From positions 152,127,356 to 152,191,355 of the forward strand of contig CM053034.1 of NCBI GenBank assembly GCA_028564925.1: a DNA stretch of 64,000 nt, written 5' to 3'. The translations under genes were made by a program, and so were the position numbers. The notes under the pieces are model-generated. The model did no database searches and was not told where the DNA came from. It worked only from the letters and a program-made list of their open reading frames with translations. Below, piece by piece: positions 1 to 11,633 of this stretch. The stretch is from Lithobates sylvaticus. Taxonomy: Eukaryota > Chordata > Amphibia > Anura > Ranidae. Numbering within the stretch: position 1 is the first letter of the stretch; every line of letters begins with the position of its first letter.

Positions 1-345
1 TTTGCGAGGAATAATGTGTGCATGATCCAGCCGATTACTGCAGAGGAGATAGAACGTGGGAGGAACGTTGATGCATAAGTGATTTATTGAAAGGCTTGTT
101 TTGACCATTGGTCTGGTGAGTGTATCCCCAAAGGGGAGTTTTATTCCGCACGTGGTGAAGAATTGATTGAAGTATACGGTGGAAGCTGTCACTATTTTTA
201 TCCAAGAAAGCACTACGTGGAAATATCTCTTTATAACTAGACTGTGTTCTTTACCATATGGTCCTGGGTGACAATAAGGACAAAAGCGCTGCTGCAATAG
301 TATACAGACTGAGCCAATAGCATTGCTTGTTCATAATATATAATA
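1..345. other. Unassigned sequence
   Basis: I recognise no gene or repeat here. It may be internal sequence of the tyrosine-recombinase retroelement that follows, but no motif supports that. Confidence 0.3.
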
Positions 346-870
346 TTGCCATATTTCACATTTCATTTCATATTGCCACACTCAGATGGCTCTATCACTC
401 AACACCATCAGACCATACTTAGCTGGCATCCAATACTTCCTGGCCTTACAGGATCTCACCAAGCCATCCTCCTTTGCAACCCATGCGATCCCAGCCATTT
501 CAGGCATTCAGAAGCAGCAGCCCATAGCCAACTCCAAACGCTTGCCCATCACGAGTACCATCTTCAGAAACATGTCGTCCATCTTCTCTCGTTCCCCATC
601 GGCTTTCTTCCCAGCTTGGTCATTCAAGTTGCCATATACCTGCCCTACTAAGGTTTTTATAACCTAAGCGAGTTTACCAGTAATAGCCCTGCCACCCAGG
701 TACTGTGTAGACGTCACCTGGCTCGCTTCCAAGATCATTTTCATTCTCCACCTCGCAGTATTCAAAACTCAGCAATCTGGCCCCCGGGTGTCGACATCCA
801 TCTTTTCAAGTCAAACAACAGTGAATTACACTAAACCAATAAAGAGCTTTCAACCCTACCTGAATGTTTT

Positions 871-996
871 TGCCCCCTTTTTTGGTATACCAACCAGCAG
901 ACCAAGGCACACTTTAGGTCCATTTCATGATGTAAGTCATGTGGCGCGTTCATGTGGTTCACATTCATCCCGGTTGAATGGCTTCAACCATAAATA
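871..996 (+). repeat. Direct repeat copy 1 (B1-like) of the YR retroelement
   Basis: This copy starts TGCCCCC, includes GTGGCGCGTTCATGTGGTTC, and ends at a motif close to CTTCAACCATAAAT. It pairs with 1173-1296 in the same orientation. Confidence 0.8.
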
Positions 997-1172
997 AGAA
1001 GGCCAGTATGGTGGCCTGTATTTTATGGGAGGAGTCCGGGGGGTATTTAACCAGCCCACTCATCTGTGGTCTTTGTCGGTTCCGCTGCACGTTACCCATC
1101 CTCCCATTACCCTTTTCAGGGCATTTCTCTAATTCATTTCTCTCCTCAAACATCTATTACTTATCTTGGGTA

Positions 1173-1296
1173 TGCCCCCTTTTTTAGTATACCGACAGCA
1201 GACCAGGGCACACTTCAGGTCCATTTTATGATGTAAGTCTTGTGGCGCGTTCATGTGGTTCACATCCATCCTGGTTGAAGGGCTTCGACCATAAAT
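1173..1296 (+). repeat. Direct repeat copy 2 (B2-like) of the YR retroelement
   Basis: This is the second copy of the 871-996 repeat and shares the GTGGCGCGTTCATGTGGTTC core. Its end is the likely 3' terminus of the element, after which the sequence becomes AT-rich and unrelated. Confidence 0.8.
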
Positions 1297-3963
1297 ATAT
1301 ATATGTATATATAAATAGCATAAATGTAATTATTCATATATAATGTGTTCCCAATGCTGTCAATGTAAAACACAGGCTTCTTGTGTGGCTGGGTTGTTGA
1401 AAAATGCAGATAATCAGATAATGCAAATGCAATACAAATAAGTATTTAAATAAAGAAATGATAACAATGAAATTTGGCAGTGACAAAACTACTTGTAAAG
1501 TGGAGGTATAAGTCTATCAACATTATCTTGTATTAAATATTGAAACATATTTACTGTAGGTCCATTATCTTCTAAGAGTATTCAGTTGAGTGTGTCATAT
1601 CTTTATTTAGAGTTTCAAAATCAAAATAAATATTATTATGTTGTTTTCTCTTTTACCATGTACATAGTGATTTTTTTTATAAGGTTGCTAGGTTATTTCA
1701 AGTACAGCAACCTAATGCCAGCTATTTTATAGCAAGATCCTATTTACAAGCATTGAATATATTTAATTATTATCCATCAGATATCAAGTGACGGTTTAAA
1801 AGCTTTTAATATGTTGTGGTAAGTACATCAGCAATTTAAACCATTAGAGCTCCATTATAATTTTAGTTTGGTTCATGTAACTCATAGTCCTGGTAAGCTT
1901 TTTGCCTGACAAATTTTACTATCATTATTTGCATATATTTAACCCATGAAAACACACTGTTTAAAAATAGCTGAAGCTTAATAGTGTAAATAGAGTAGAT
2001 ACCATACAGTATACTGTGTAAGCAGTGCAACAGTTGCTGTAGCTGCTTAATAAATATAGTTTATGGTAATTTCATTGTTAAACCCCTAATTTCCTCTGAT
2101 GCATCTAGTGACTTTAGAACAATGTTTAATGTACTTATTGCTGGAAAAAATATAATCTACTATTTGGGAGATCCATAGATCTGCTGTATAGGAGAGACCT
2201 GGGTGTTTCTTACAGTCTATGTAAATGGCCCATAAAGCTACTTCGCTAATGAACTGAAAACTTCAGTGCCCAGAATTCTGCAGCTTCTGATCCAGAGTTT
2301 ATGCAAACAACTATTTCCTATGTGCTGTTTTATTAGTGTAGCCTGGTCTGCAGTACCACCACATTGCACACCTAATACTCATTGTAGCTGTCACCTCACC
2401 TTTTGTGTTGGAGTGAGACTGTTCTGCCACATACTCATGACAGCTGGAGCCATAGGAGAGAGCCAGTGGGCTGGAGGAAAGGGGCATACTGACAAGACAG
2501 ATTGCGCGACAGAATCTAGAGACAACACCAATGCCACAGGTTTCACCCATCAGAGTGCCTGAGGAGGCTTCGTAATAGTCTGCATAGTGGTGAGAGGCCA
2601 TTGGCCACAATCCAATTACCCTGGAATTAAAGGGACAGTGCCTAACTTGGGACTTAACCCTTTACTGTGGGATAAAAATATACCTGAGTGTCCCAGCACA
2701 GGAATCTGGCCAACAACATTTAGTAATACACCAGTTGTAGGGGGTTCAGAGAGAATCAAGGACCTTTCAGTTTCTAGGTGAGTATTGCCTTTAGTTATGA
2801 CCCCCCCCCCCCCAATTATAGGATTTAGATAAAATAACATTTGGCCCTCTCATTTTCTTACCTTGTGACTGTTCATTGCTGTCACCATTTTTTTTTTATT
2901 GTTGCCTTTATGGGTGTAAACATCTTTCTTGTTCAGTTTTGGTGTGTCATAGGGTGTGACATTGCCAGAAGGGTCATTGTCATAGAATCAAGGAATCCAT
3001 ATATCAGTGGCTCCTTTGGGGTAAGCGCTACCTTAGGCAATCTCCTTTATTTGGACTCATACTAAATCCTTATAAGTCCAAATTGGGGTGATGAGCAATG
3101 ATGTAATGTAGATGCCAAACATCTATAATCAAAATGACAACTGATTTCTGGTTAAAATTGGACAGAGCATTTGTGTATAGTCATTAAGTAATTCTACTGA
3201 GAAAAGGACTAATGTTAATTGTTCAATGTAACTTGCAAAGCACTAACCATTTAAGTAGGAAATCCTAATTCTTAAATATAACATTTTATATGCATGACCT
3301 TGGCAGTTTACTTACTGTTTTAGAGTGACCTTGTAAATTGATTTCTTTTTATTATACTTTTTATACTTCACTTAGACTTGCATTTTTAAAATAATAATTG
3401 ATAATTGCATTTAAATTAAACATTTTTACAACTTCATTACTTGGATTATTAATAATCACTCAAAGTTTATTACTATTCATTTGTTAGCTCATATATTGTT
3501 TAATTAAGTAATTAGAACAAAACGTGTGTGTGTTTGTGATGAGATTTATGAAATGACAAACTTTTTCATGCATTATGATAAAAATATACGGTCTTCGATA
3601 AACATTTTAGCAAAAAATTACTTCCTTCCTCCAGAAACATTCATTGTAAAAAAAAAATTCCATTCTAAAAACTGAAATAAGCAGAAACAAAACATCCCAG
3701 CATAGTAGTATAACCTTGTTAAAGCATTAGCTGAGCTTAAAATTTTACGTAAAAGCAGGTAACCCAGAGTATTATTGGGGCCGTTTTTAGATAATGTACT
3801 GAACCCGAGTTATTGTACACTAAAAACAAAGAAGATCTTTAGGATGGTGAGCAGTCCAAGCCACTTCTTCAGTTCTAATTAACACTAATTAGAACTGAAA
3901 AAGTAGCTTGAACAAGCTACAAAATGTCTTCAACATTACAGAATAAGTCCAGATAAATTTGAC
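1297..3963. other. Unassigned AT-rich sequence
   Basis: This is AT-rich DNA with a C homopolymer near 2802-2815. The open frames at 2266-2840 overlap on both strands and have no recognisable domain, so I do not call them genes. No repeat ends were found. Confidence 0.4.
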
Positions 3964-3966
3964 TAA

Positions 3967-4147
3967 GGGGTTGATTTGCTAAAACTGGAGATTGCAAACT
4001 CTGGTGCAAATTTGCATAGAAATCAATTAGCTACCAAGATTTTTTTTTCGTCAAAGCTTAATTGAACCAGCTGAAGTTAGAAGCTGATTGACTACCATGC
4101 ACAGTTGCACCAAATTTTGCACTCTCCAGTTTTAATAAATCAACCCC
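3967..4147. mobile_element. Small MITE with GGGGTTGATTT ends
   Basis: Terminal inverted repeats of about 20 bp (GGGGTTGATTT...AAATCAACCCC, then CTGGAGA/TCTCCAG inside) bound about 180 bp. TAA flanks both sides at 3964-3966 and 4148-4150. A TAA/TTA duplication and GG-initial ends fit PIF-Harbinger. A TA duplication with one more base in each repeat would fit mariner. There is no coding capacity. Confidence 0.8.
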
Positions 4148-4285
4148 TAACTACTTCTAGATATATTATCTACTTTGTTAACTGTGAGCAGCCATCTGTT
4201 CCCTCTTGTTGCGTCTCATTTTGCATCTTACTGGCAGAATAGGAACTTTTCCAGTGCTATGTGGCCGCCCAGCATCACTCTTGGT

Positions 4286-4293
4286 ATCTCAAC
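4286..4293. repeat. 8-bp target-site duplication, left copy
   Basis: ATCTCAAC here is repeated exactly at 6203-6210, directly outside the hAT element. Confidence 0.95.
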
Positions 4294-6202
4294 TAGGGAT
4301 GAGCCGAACACCCCCCCGTTCGGCTCGCACCAGAACCCGCGAACGGACCTAAAGTCTGTGCGAGCTTTAGAACCCTATTAGTTATAATGGATGCGAACGT
4401 TCGAAATTAAAAGTGCTAATTTTAAAGGCTAATATGCATGTTAATGTCATAAAAAGTGTTTGGGGACCTGGGTCCTGCCCCAGGGGACATGTATCAATGC
4501 AATTATTTTTTTTTAAAACGGCCGTTTTTTCAGGAGCAGTGATTTTAATAATGCTTAAATTGAAACAATGAAAGTGTAATATTCCTTTAAATTTCGTACC
4601 TGGGGGTGTCTATAGTATGCATGTAAAGGGACGCATGTTTCCCGTGTTTAGAACTGTCTCTGCGCAAAGTGTAATTTTTGAAAGTAAAAAAGCTATTTAA
4701 AATCACTTGCGGCTAATGTTAATTGACGGCTCCCGTAATACAGAGAACAGTCATTCATTGAAACTCATTCATAAAAAAAAGTCATTGATAAAAAATAAAA
4801 AAAATGAAAAAAAAAAGCGTAGGGGTCCCCCCAAATTCAATAACCAGGCCCTTCAGGTCTGGGATGGATATTAAGGGGAACCCCAGCCAAAAAAAAAAAA
4901 AAAAATGGCGTAGGCTCACATAGCGGGAGCCTCCCATTGCGCGGAGCGGCCCAAGAAGAGACAGAGACACCGACACCGACGCCGACGGAAGAAGATGCCG
5001 GACGAGAAGACCAGCGCAAGAAGAAGCGGATCGGAGGAAGAAGAAAATGGAAGAAGAAGATGGAAGAAGATGACGGAAGGAGAAGATGAAGAAACCGAAG
5101 GATGAAGAAAGAAGAAAGAAGATTTTAATAAAGGAATTGTCAAAGACTGTCTCCTGTCATTTTTACCATTTTTGCCACTTTTTTGGTGAAATGGTAGGGG
5201 TACTTTTGTACCCCCTTACCATTTCACACAGGGGGGGGCGGGATCTGGCGGTCCCCTTGTTAAAGGGGGCTTCCAGATTCCGATAACCCCCCCGCCCGCA
5301 GACCCCCACAACCACCGGGCACGGTTGTGGGGAAGAGGCCCTTGTCCTCATCAACATGGGGACAAGGTGCTTTGGGGGTCTTAGACCCCCAAAGCATCCT
5401 CCCAATGTTGAGGGCATGTGGCCTGGTACGGTTCAGGCGGGAGGGGGGGCCGCTCTCGCCCCCCCCTTTTCCTGCGGCCTGCCAGGTTGCGTGCTCGGAT
5501 AAGGGTCGGATTTTGAGGGGGACCCCACACCATTTTTTTTGGCTAGGGTTCCCCTTAAAATCCATCCCAGACCTGAAGGGCCTGGTTATTGAATTTGGGG
5601 GGACCCCCACGCTTTTTTTTTGTTTTTTATTAATGAATGACAGTTCTCTGTGTTACAGGAGCCATCAATTCATTAGCCGCGAGTGCTTTTAAATAGCTTT
5701 TTTCCTGCAAAAATGACACTTTTTTGCAGGGAAAGTTCTAAACACAGGAAACCTGCCCCCCTTCACAGGCCACCTATAGACACCCCCCAGATGTAATACT
5801 GCAATGCTGTTCTAACAGCACGCACACACATATCCCCAGAAATAGAGCATATCTTGTCAGCAGCACACTGACACGCTGACACTGACTGAAACAGAATATG
5901 CGAGGCCGCCGGGGCGTGTACTAAAGCCCCTGAGCTATAATTGGCTACAGGCATCCTGCCTGTAGCCAATTATGGCTCTCCTCGCTGCTGGCGCTGTGAT
6001 TGGCCAAGCATGCGGGGTCACAGTGCATGCTTGGCCAATCATCAGCCAGCATTGCACTGCGCGGGCCGCAATGCATTGCGGGGCTGCTCGCATCACACGA
6101 ATTTGATGCGAGCAGCCCCAATAGTTCTGGGCTCGCCGAGCGAGCGAACGCCCGGTGCTCGATTCGAACATGGGTTCGAAACGAACACCGGGCCCATCCC
6201 TA
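4294..6202. mobile_element. Non-autonomous hAT element, complete, Ac-like ends
   Basis: The element starts TAGGGATGAGCCGAAC and ends in an inverted CATCCCTA, with an exact 8-bp duplication on each side, the hallmark of hAT transposition. The ends resemble the Ac/Ds terminus (YAGGGATG). Inside are long imperfect inverted arms (about 4790-4890 against 5540-5640), a purine-rich GAA-type stretch at about 4950-5130 and hairpins at 5934-5975, 5995-6047 and 6083-6122. No transposase frame is seen; the frames inside are low-complexity or shadow frames. It would need a transposase in trans. Fragments of the same family lie at 8031-9655, 15860-16330, 42205-42370 and 24729-25274. Confidence 0.9.
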
Positions 6203-6210
6203 ATCTCAAC
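6203..6210. repeat. 8-bp target-site duplication, right copy
   Basis: ATCTCAAC is identical to 4286-4293. Confidence 0.95.
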
Positions 6211-7499
6211 ATGCTGGGCATGACGCAGGGAGGATCAGCTGGATGGGTTTCCCCTCCTCCTGGTCTTCGTACGTCACTTCCAGTGCTCTCCTTCCCCTCA
6301 CCGAGCGTCGTTTGTATTTATCTCATCACGCAGGCCCCGGTCTGGTGTTGAGCGCATGCGCAGTGACTACAAGCGGCTGTACATCGGCAAGCTCTGATTC
6401 GTTGACTACGTGCGGGGCGTATATATAAAAGCATGCTGTTTTCAATGCTTAATGCAGCTATTATCCATCAAGGTCATCAGCCTCATGTAGGCTACGGGTG
6501 GTGTGGGGTTTCATTTACATAGGTATTTATTGTAGATTCGATTTGGGTCATGCTTATGGTATTTTTGCCAGTACCTTACTTATGAGGCTATCTTCTATAT
6601 TTGCTATAGGTCCTACCACACAGATGGTTCCTATGGGATACACCAGTGCTTTGTTTGGATTACTTTGCTTTTAAATAGCATATTGGGCTGTACTGAGACA
6701 TCTTGCTTATCATACTATCTGGCACTCATTGCGTTATCATGTGATATCTCTCACAATTATAACCATTCTTTGGTCCATCTCTTGCTCTCAGAACCTGCCA
6801 ATCCCTGTTATGTATTCCTTGCCTGGTGAGTTTCATTATCATTAGGCTTACTTGTTCAGTTAATTTTATGATATTAATATATGTAGACTCCTATTTAAGC
6901 AGTGTTAGCTAATTACCTTTTTGTGATATTTTATCATAGGTATATTTTGATACTCTCCCCTTTGTTCGATTTTGAGCTATCCTACCACTCACCTCTGCGG
7001 CCTTTTAGATCTCTGTCTGTGCTATATCGTGTTGTTTTTAAAATTGTATATGTTTAATCCTCAGTAAGTATATGCTTTTGTTAATACTACCATTATACAT
7101 TTTAATATATATGGGAATATTTTGGGTTCTTAATACTAGTAATCATATCAGACATACTTTGGGATGTTGGCTTTTCTCTAGGGGTCCTAGTCTTTTCATA
7201 TTGATACTTAACCTTTTCTTGGGTGCCCCTAGAGTTAGTGTATAGTATTAATTTGATTTAGGTCGCCTCTGGGGGGCTTTCAATTTTATCCCCCACAGAC
7301 GTGTTGCATCATATTATACACGCTTCCATAGTATTTTGGTTTGTCTCTTTCTGCCTGTACCAGGGATGCATATGGAATGGCCACTCTGGGCCCAGATGTT
7401 CAATAATTGTTTATTATATTGATATTTTGTTGTTTTTGTAACACCATGTAGCATTTTTATGTATGTTTCTTTTCTTCCTTTTTCTTGATAGTCAATGTT
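6211..7499. other. Unassigned; possibly 5' flank of the Penelope-like element
   Basis: A TATA-like motif (TATATATAAAAG) lies near 6419-6430 and the rest is AT-rich. No domain or repeat end was identified. The position directly upstream of the hammerhead-like motif at about 7504 makes PLE leader sequence possible, but this is not shown. Confidence 0.3.
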
Positions 7500-7503
7500 A
7501 ATG

Positions 7504-7541
7504 CTCCTGAAGAAGCGCAATGAATGCGCAACATGTAGAGC
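7504..7541 (+). ncRNA. Hammerhead-ribozyme-like motif, degenerate
   Basis: CTGAAGAA at 7507-7514 resembles the CUGAUGA box. It is followed by a GCGC/GCGC stem (7515-7518 with 7526-7529), then AAC where GAAAC is expected. An outer GCTC/GAGC stem (7504-7507 with about 7538-7541) encloses it. The order matches a PLE-type hammerhead but the core is not canonical, so activity is doubtful. Confidence 0.45.
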
Positions 7542-8030
7542 GAATTGTCTTTTCTGAATATCTTCTTACCGCTTATCTGTCAATTAACCATACTTCTGGA
7601 TTCAGGATGACCTTGATTCATCTTCTAGTCTCCGTGTAGTTATTATTATTATTATTATTATATCATGTATTGTTCTATCAATGTGTTTTTTTTTTATATT
7701 TATATATTTTGTATAATCTTTTGGTTGTGCCTAAAAAGTCCAAGTCCCATTTCTCTCTTGCTATTCCATATATATATAGGCACTGTATACTAATATTGTA
7801 TCCACAGGACCACTCTGTGGTATGATCAATAATTTCACTTCTAGATATATATCATTAAAGGGGGTAAATGAGAACCTTCACAGACTGATAGGAAGAATCA
7901 AAGATGGATATTATCGCTATAGTTTTTTTCTTGATAGCGGTTTGACAGAGTGGATGAATGAGTTAGATTATGGGTTTTTAGTCCATGTCTCTGTTGAGAA
8001 GAATGTTTCTAGGGCCCATACCCAAGCAGC

Positions 8031-9655
8031 TAGGGATTAGCCAAACCCCCCCCCCCGGTCCGGTTCGCACCAGAACATGCGAACAGGAAAAAAAACAGGA
8101 AAAAAAATTGTGCGAACACACGAACACCGTTAAAGTCTATGGGACACAAACATGAAACATCAAAAGTGCTAATTTTAAAGGGTCATATGCATGTTATTGC
8201 CATAAAAAGTGTTTGGGGACCTGGGTCTTTTTTCAGGAGCAGTGATTTTAATAATGTTTAACGTGAAACAATAAAAATTAAATTGTGCCCAGGGGGGGGG
8301 GGGGGTCTTGTAAAACTGCTCACGGCTGTAATGTATTGTCGGGTCCCGGCAATATACATAAGAAATCATTGAAAAAACAGGCCCTTTGGGTCTGGATATT
8401 AAGGGAAACCCTGCAACAAAATTAAAAACAAAATTGCGTGGGGGACCCCCCTCAAAATCCATACCAGGCCCTTCAGGTCTGGTATGGAATTTAAGGGGAG
8501 CCGCGAGCCAATATTTTAAAAAAAATTACACGGCGTAGTCCCAAAATCAATCCAGACCCTTATCCGAGCACGCAACCTGGCAGGCCACAGGCAGGAAAAG
8601 GGGGGATGAAAGAGCGTCCCCCCTTCTGAACTTTACCAGGCCACATGCCCTCAACATAGGGAGGGTGTTTTGGGGTCCCCCCAAAACACCTTGTACCCAT
8701 GTTGATGGGGACAAGAGGGCCTCTTCCCCACAACCCTTGCCCGGTGATTGTGGGGGTCTGTGGGCAGGGGGCTTATTGGAATCTGGAAGCCACCTTTAAC
8801 AAGGGGGCCCCCAGATCCCACCCCCCATGTGAATGGGTATCGGGTACATTGTACCCCTACACATTCACCAGAAAAAGTGTCAAAAAAGTGACAGTAGACA
8901 GTTTGGGACAATTCCTTTATTAAAAAAAAAAAATATTCCATTCATCTTCGATCTCAGCGCCGATGATCCAAGAAAAAAAATTAAAAACTCTGCCTCGATG
9001 GGAGGCTCCTGCCAACTGCAGCCTTTTTGCTTTGGCAGCTGTTCCCCTTCTGATGGCATGTGACGTCACGTAATGTCAGAGGGGGGCAGGGTCACCCGTT
9101 TACATCATTGGGTGGCCCGGCTTCAGCTATATAACAGCTGTCAAAGCAAAAAGCTTTTTTTTTCTCGGCCCGTCTGTGCTGTGATCGAAGATGAATGGAC
9201 ATTGCAGGACATTTTTTTTTTTTAAATAAAGGACTTGTCCCAAACTGTCTCCTATCATTTTTACTTTTTTACACTTTTTTTGGTGAATGTGTAGGGGTAC
9301 AATGTACCAGATACCCATTCACATAGGGGGCTAGGATCTGGGGGTCCCTCTGTTAAAGGATAAGGTCTGGTATGGATTTTGGGGGAATTTTTTTTTGGCG
9401 CAGGGTTCCCCTTAAAATCAATACCAGACCTGAAGGGCCTGGTATAGATTTTAGGGGGACCCCATGCCCTTTTTTTAAATCTTGGCACGGGGTTCCCCTT
9501 AATATCCATACCAGACCTGAAGGGCCTGGTATGGGTTTTAGGGGGGACCCCCACTCCATTTTTTTTTTTCAATTTTGGCACAGGGTTTCCCTTAATATCT
9601 ATACCAGACCCTAAGGGCCTGGTAATGGACTGGGGGGAACCCATGCCATTTTTTC
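8031..9655. mobile_element. hAT element copy, right end missing, nested in the PLE
   Basis: The left end TAGGGATTAGCC and the next 200 bp match the element at 4294. The interior shares the blocks around the conserved ACCAGGCC and CCAGACCTGAAGGGCCTGG motifs. No right-hand CATCCCTA was found; similarity fades near 9655, where PLE coding-like sequence resumes. No 8-bp duplication could be confirmed. Homopolymers (C at about 8046, G at about 8287) and a local tandem array (9357-9655) have altered it. Confidence 0.75.
9357..9655. repeat. Tandem array, about 85-92 bp units, within the hAT copy
   Basis: Three and a half units repeat GGTTCCCCTTAATATCCATA, CCAGACCTGAAGGGCCTGGT and a following T-run. 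Unit starts lie near 9407, 9491 and 9583, with a partial unit at 9357. In the family each copy normally carries this block once per arm. Confidence 0.85.
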
Positions 9656-10184
9656 AATGAATTTTAACTATATTGCCTATAGCTTAGGGGTAATCCGATG
9701 AATAAACTTAGAGCCCTACTCAAAAGGTCTATTAAGCAAGCCCAAGAAAAAGGTATTCTCACAAAAAAAAAAAAAAGGCCAGGTACCTTGTCCCTGACGC
9801 TCCAAGGCTGCCTGTAATATATCAACTAGGAAAAATCCATAAGAATACAGACTGCCCACCTGGGAGACCCATCGTAAGTGGTGTCAATTCCGCTTTCTCC
9901 TTAGTGAGGAAATATTGGCCAATATTTCTCAGGCATAAGACTGTAGTTAATTTAAGGCCCAAGCGGCCACAATTTATCTATCGTAGAGCACCTAATTTAA
10001 GAGATAAATTAGCACCAAACATCCATGACCCCCCCAAAAAGAAGGTCACTTTCTGAGACCAAACCAGCTTTTTCTATTGCCGGAGGTGTAAAGCATGTAA
10101 AACTATGAGAAAAAACATTAGAAAAATAGATATATTTAAATCTTTCAGCACTAGCAGGGAATAGAGTATCAAAAAGTTAACTGT

Positions 10185-10518
10185 CTGTAAATCCACACGT
10201 TACATATGTAGTGGCTTGTCCTTGTGGGTTACAGTATATTGGGTGGACTACAAGGTTTTTGAGCACAAGAATAAATGAAGAGCTCAGTAAAATTACCCCA
10301 ATCAAAGTCTTTCAAATCATTTTAGAATGTATCACAACAGAGACCCAAGTTTAGCAACTTTTTTTGGTATAGATAGGGTAGAGCCACACTGGAGAGGGGG
10401 GAACATGACCCAGAGGATTTCAAAAAACGAAACTGAGTGGATTTTTAGATTGAATACACTCAATCCGGCGGGTATTACTGTCAATATAGATCTGAATTGC
10501 TTTTTGTCAAACTATTAG
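10185..10518 (+). pseudogene. GIY-YIG endonuclease domain remnant of the PLE
   Basis: The stretch reads THVTYVVACPCGLQYIG at its start, which is the GIY-YIG core (YVV...QYIG) with the CPCG typical of PLE endonucleases. It is followed by TRFLSTRINEE and, in the frame 10327-10518, HNRDPSLATFF...GGNMTQRISKNETEWIFRLN and an NPAGI segment. In PLEs this domain nicks the target DNA to prime reverse transcription. It lies downstream of the RT remnant, as in other PLEs. The copy is broken. Confidence 0.8.
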
Positions 10519-10897
10519 TGATTATGATATTGTAAAGGTTATCCAATCAAAACTTTCTGCCATTTTGAGCCATAGATTGTGATGAGTATTACCATTGGCC
10601 GCCACATGACGGCGACATTTGTGAATCTATACCCTATTTAGGTTTGACCACTTACGCCTCGCCACCACAAGGTGTCGCATGTGAGGCCAAAATATCAAAA
10701 CTTCCTATTTTCTTTAATAACTTTTTATTTTTTAGATTTTTTTAGTTAATATAACTTTTTGCATACAACTGAACATGTACACTTACCAGTACATAGTTTA
10801 TTTTTAATCAATTCAATGCCGATTGGAAGGATTGGATTGGATATTCTTGAATGGGTGGCAGTATAAATAAGGGAGGTGATGTATGTATCCGGTCATG

Positions 10898-10940
10898 TGA
10901 CCCCTGATGACGTACTGATGAAATGCGTTGGGTGGGGTCA
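10898..10940 (+). ncRNA. Hammerhead-ribozyme-like motif (near-canonical boxes)
   Basis: An exact CTGATGA (10904-10910) is followed 9 bases later by GAAA (10920-10923). TGACCCC (10898-10904) can pair with GGGGTCA (10934-10940), which would form the closing stem I. Stem II is weak. Its position about 390 bp after the GIY-YIG remnant fits a 3' pLTR ribozyme of a PLE. I infer the type from the boxes and the closing stem; cleavage is not shown. Confidence 0.55.
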
Positions 10941-11633
10941 AGCATGCTATGTCACTTCCGCCCACAGTGGAAGGCAGGTGGAGCACAGAACGCCGTCCTC
11001 GTGTCCTTTTGTATGTTTTTTACTTCTGTTTTTTTCTGGAAGGCCATAAGAGCCTTTTTTATCAAATAAACCTTTTATGATATACTTCACAATGGGAGAT
11101 TGTTCCTTGTTTCATGTCTGACCTGGATATGTGTGACCATCTCTCCTTAAACGATTGATCAGAGGTATCACAGGGCTTGCTGAGATGGATCTTCAGAAAT
11201 ATCCCATTTTCTAAAGCTGTTATGATCTCTGTAATAGGGGTCATCTTCATCTGGTGAGTAGGCTGAGTGCTTGGTGTTGGTAGAGGATTCCTACAGTCAC
11301 CCATTCATTGGATTAATGAAATTACCTTCTCACTGGAAAATATTTAAAGACCTTCTTTAGACTTGCATTTTTTTTTTGGGCTATTTGGACATTATCGTTT
11401 TGTGATTCTTATCAAGTTTCTGGAATTTTATGATTGATCGCAATTTTATGTACACTTATGTTTACTATTTAGTGTTTGTTTAACTTTCCATTGGAGTGAA
11501 TCCGGTGGTTATACAATCTTTATTCTGCACTGTATGCACTTTATATTGAGGTATTAAGCCACAGGGAGCGCAGTTCATCACACACTGACTTTCAGTCTTT
11601 GTCTATTGATGTGTATGCCTGAGGTATCAGAGG

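Larger units (their letters stand above)
346..1296 (+). mobile_element. Tyrosine-recombinase retrotransposon (DIRS/Ngaro-like), 3' part, broken
   Basis: Frames at 346-667 resemble the N-terminal core-binding (SAM-like) part of the tyrosine recombinases of DIRS/Ngaro elements, with the run LSLNTIRPYLAGIQ followed by a GIQKQQP segment. This recombinase takes the place of an integrase and inserts a circular DNA intermediate. Downstream are two direct repeats of about 125 bp, 871-996 and 1173-1296, about 90% alike by eye and 302 bp apart. The segment between them contains a TATA-like box near 1044. A recombinase gene followed by repeat, spacer and repeat matches the split-direct-repeat 3' end (B1-A2-B2) described for Ngaro-type elements. 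It is a fossil with several breaks, and its 5' part is not recognised in the window. Confidence 0.65.
7500..11090 (+). mobile_element. Penelope-like retroelement (PLE), broken, with nested hAT copy
   Basis: PLEs code for a reverse transcriptase joined to a GIY-YIG endonuclease and are known to carry hammerhead ribozymes in their pLTRs. Here, scattered frames between about 9660 and 10518 match the RT (a KIHKN...CPPGRPIVSG segment), a linker (PQFIYRRAPNLRDKLAPNIHDPP) and a C-terminal GIY-YIG domain. The RT palm is not seen. Hammerhead-like folds lie at about 7504-7541 and 10898-10940. A hAT copy (8031-9655) sits between upstream sequence (7822-8030) and the RT part. The outer limits are approximate. 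The element is a fossil with multiple breaks. Confidence 0.75.

Noticed and set aside
2266-2840. Three overlapping frames considered as a host exon
   Set aside because: Frames occur on both strands with no domain, no clear splice-site framing and no codon signal.
4837-5286. Lys/Glu/Arg-rich frames in the hAT element
   Set aside because: They come from a GAA-type purine-rich stretch, lack transposase motifs, and frames on both strands are equally long.
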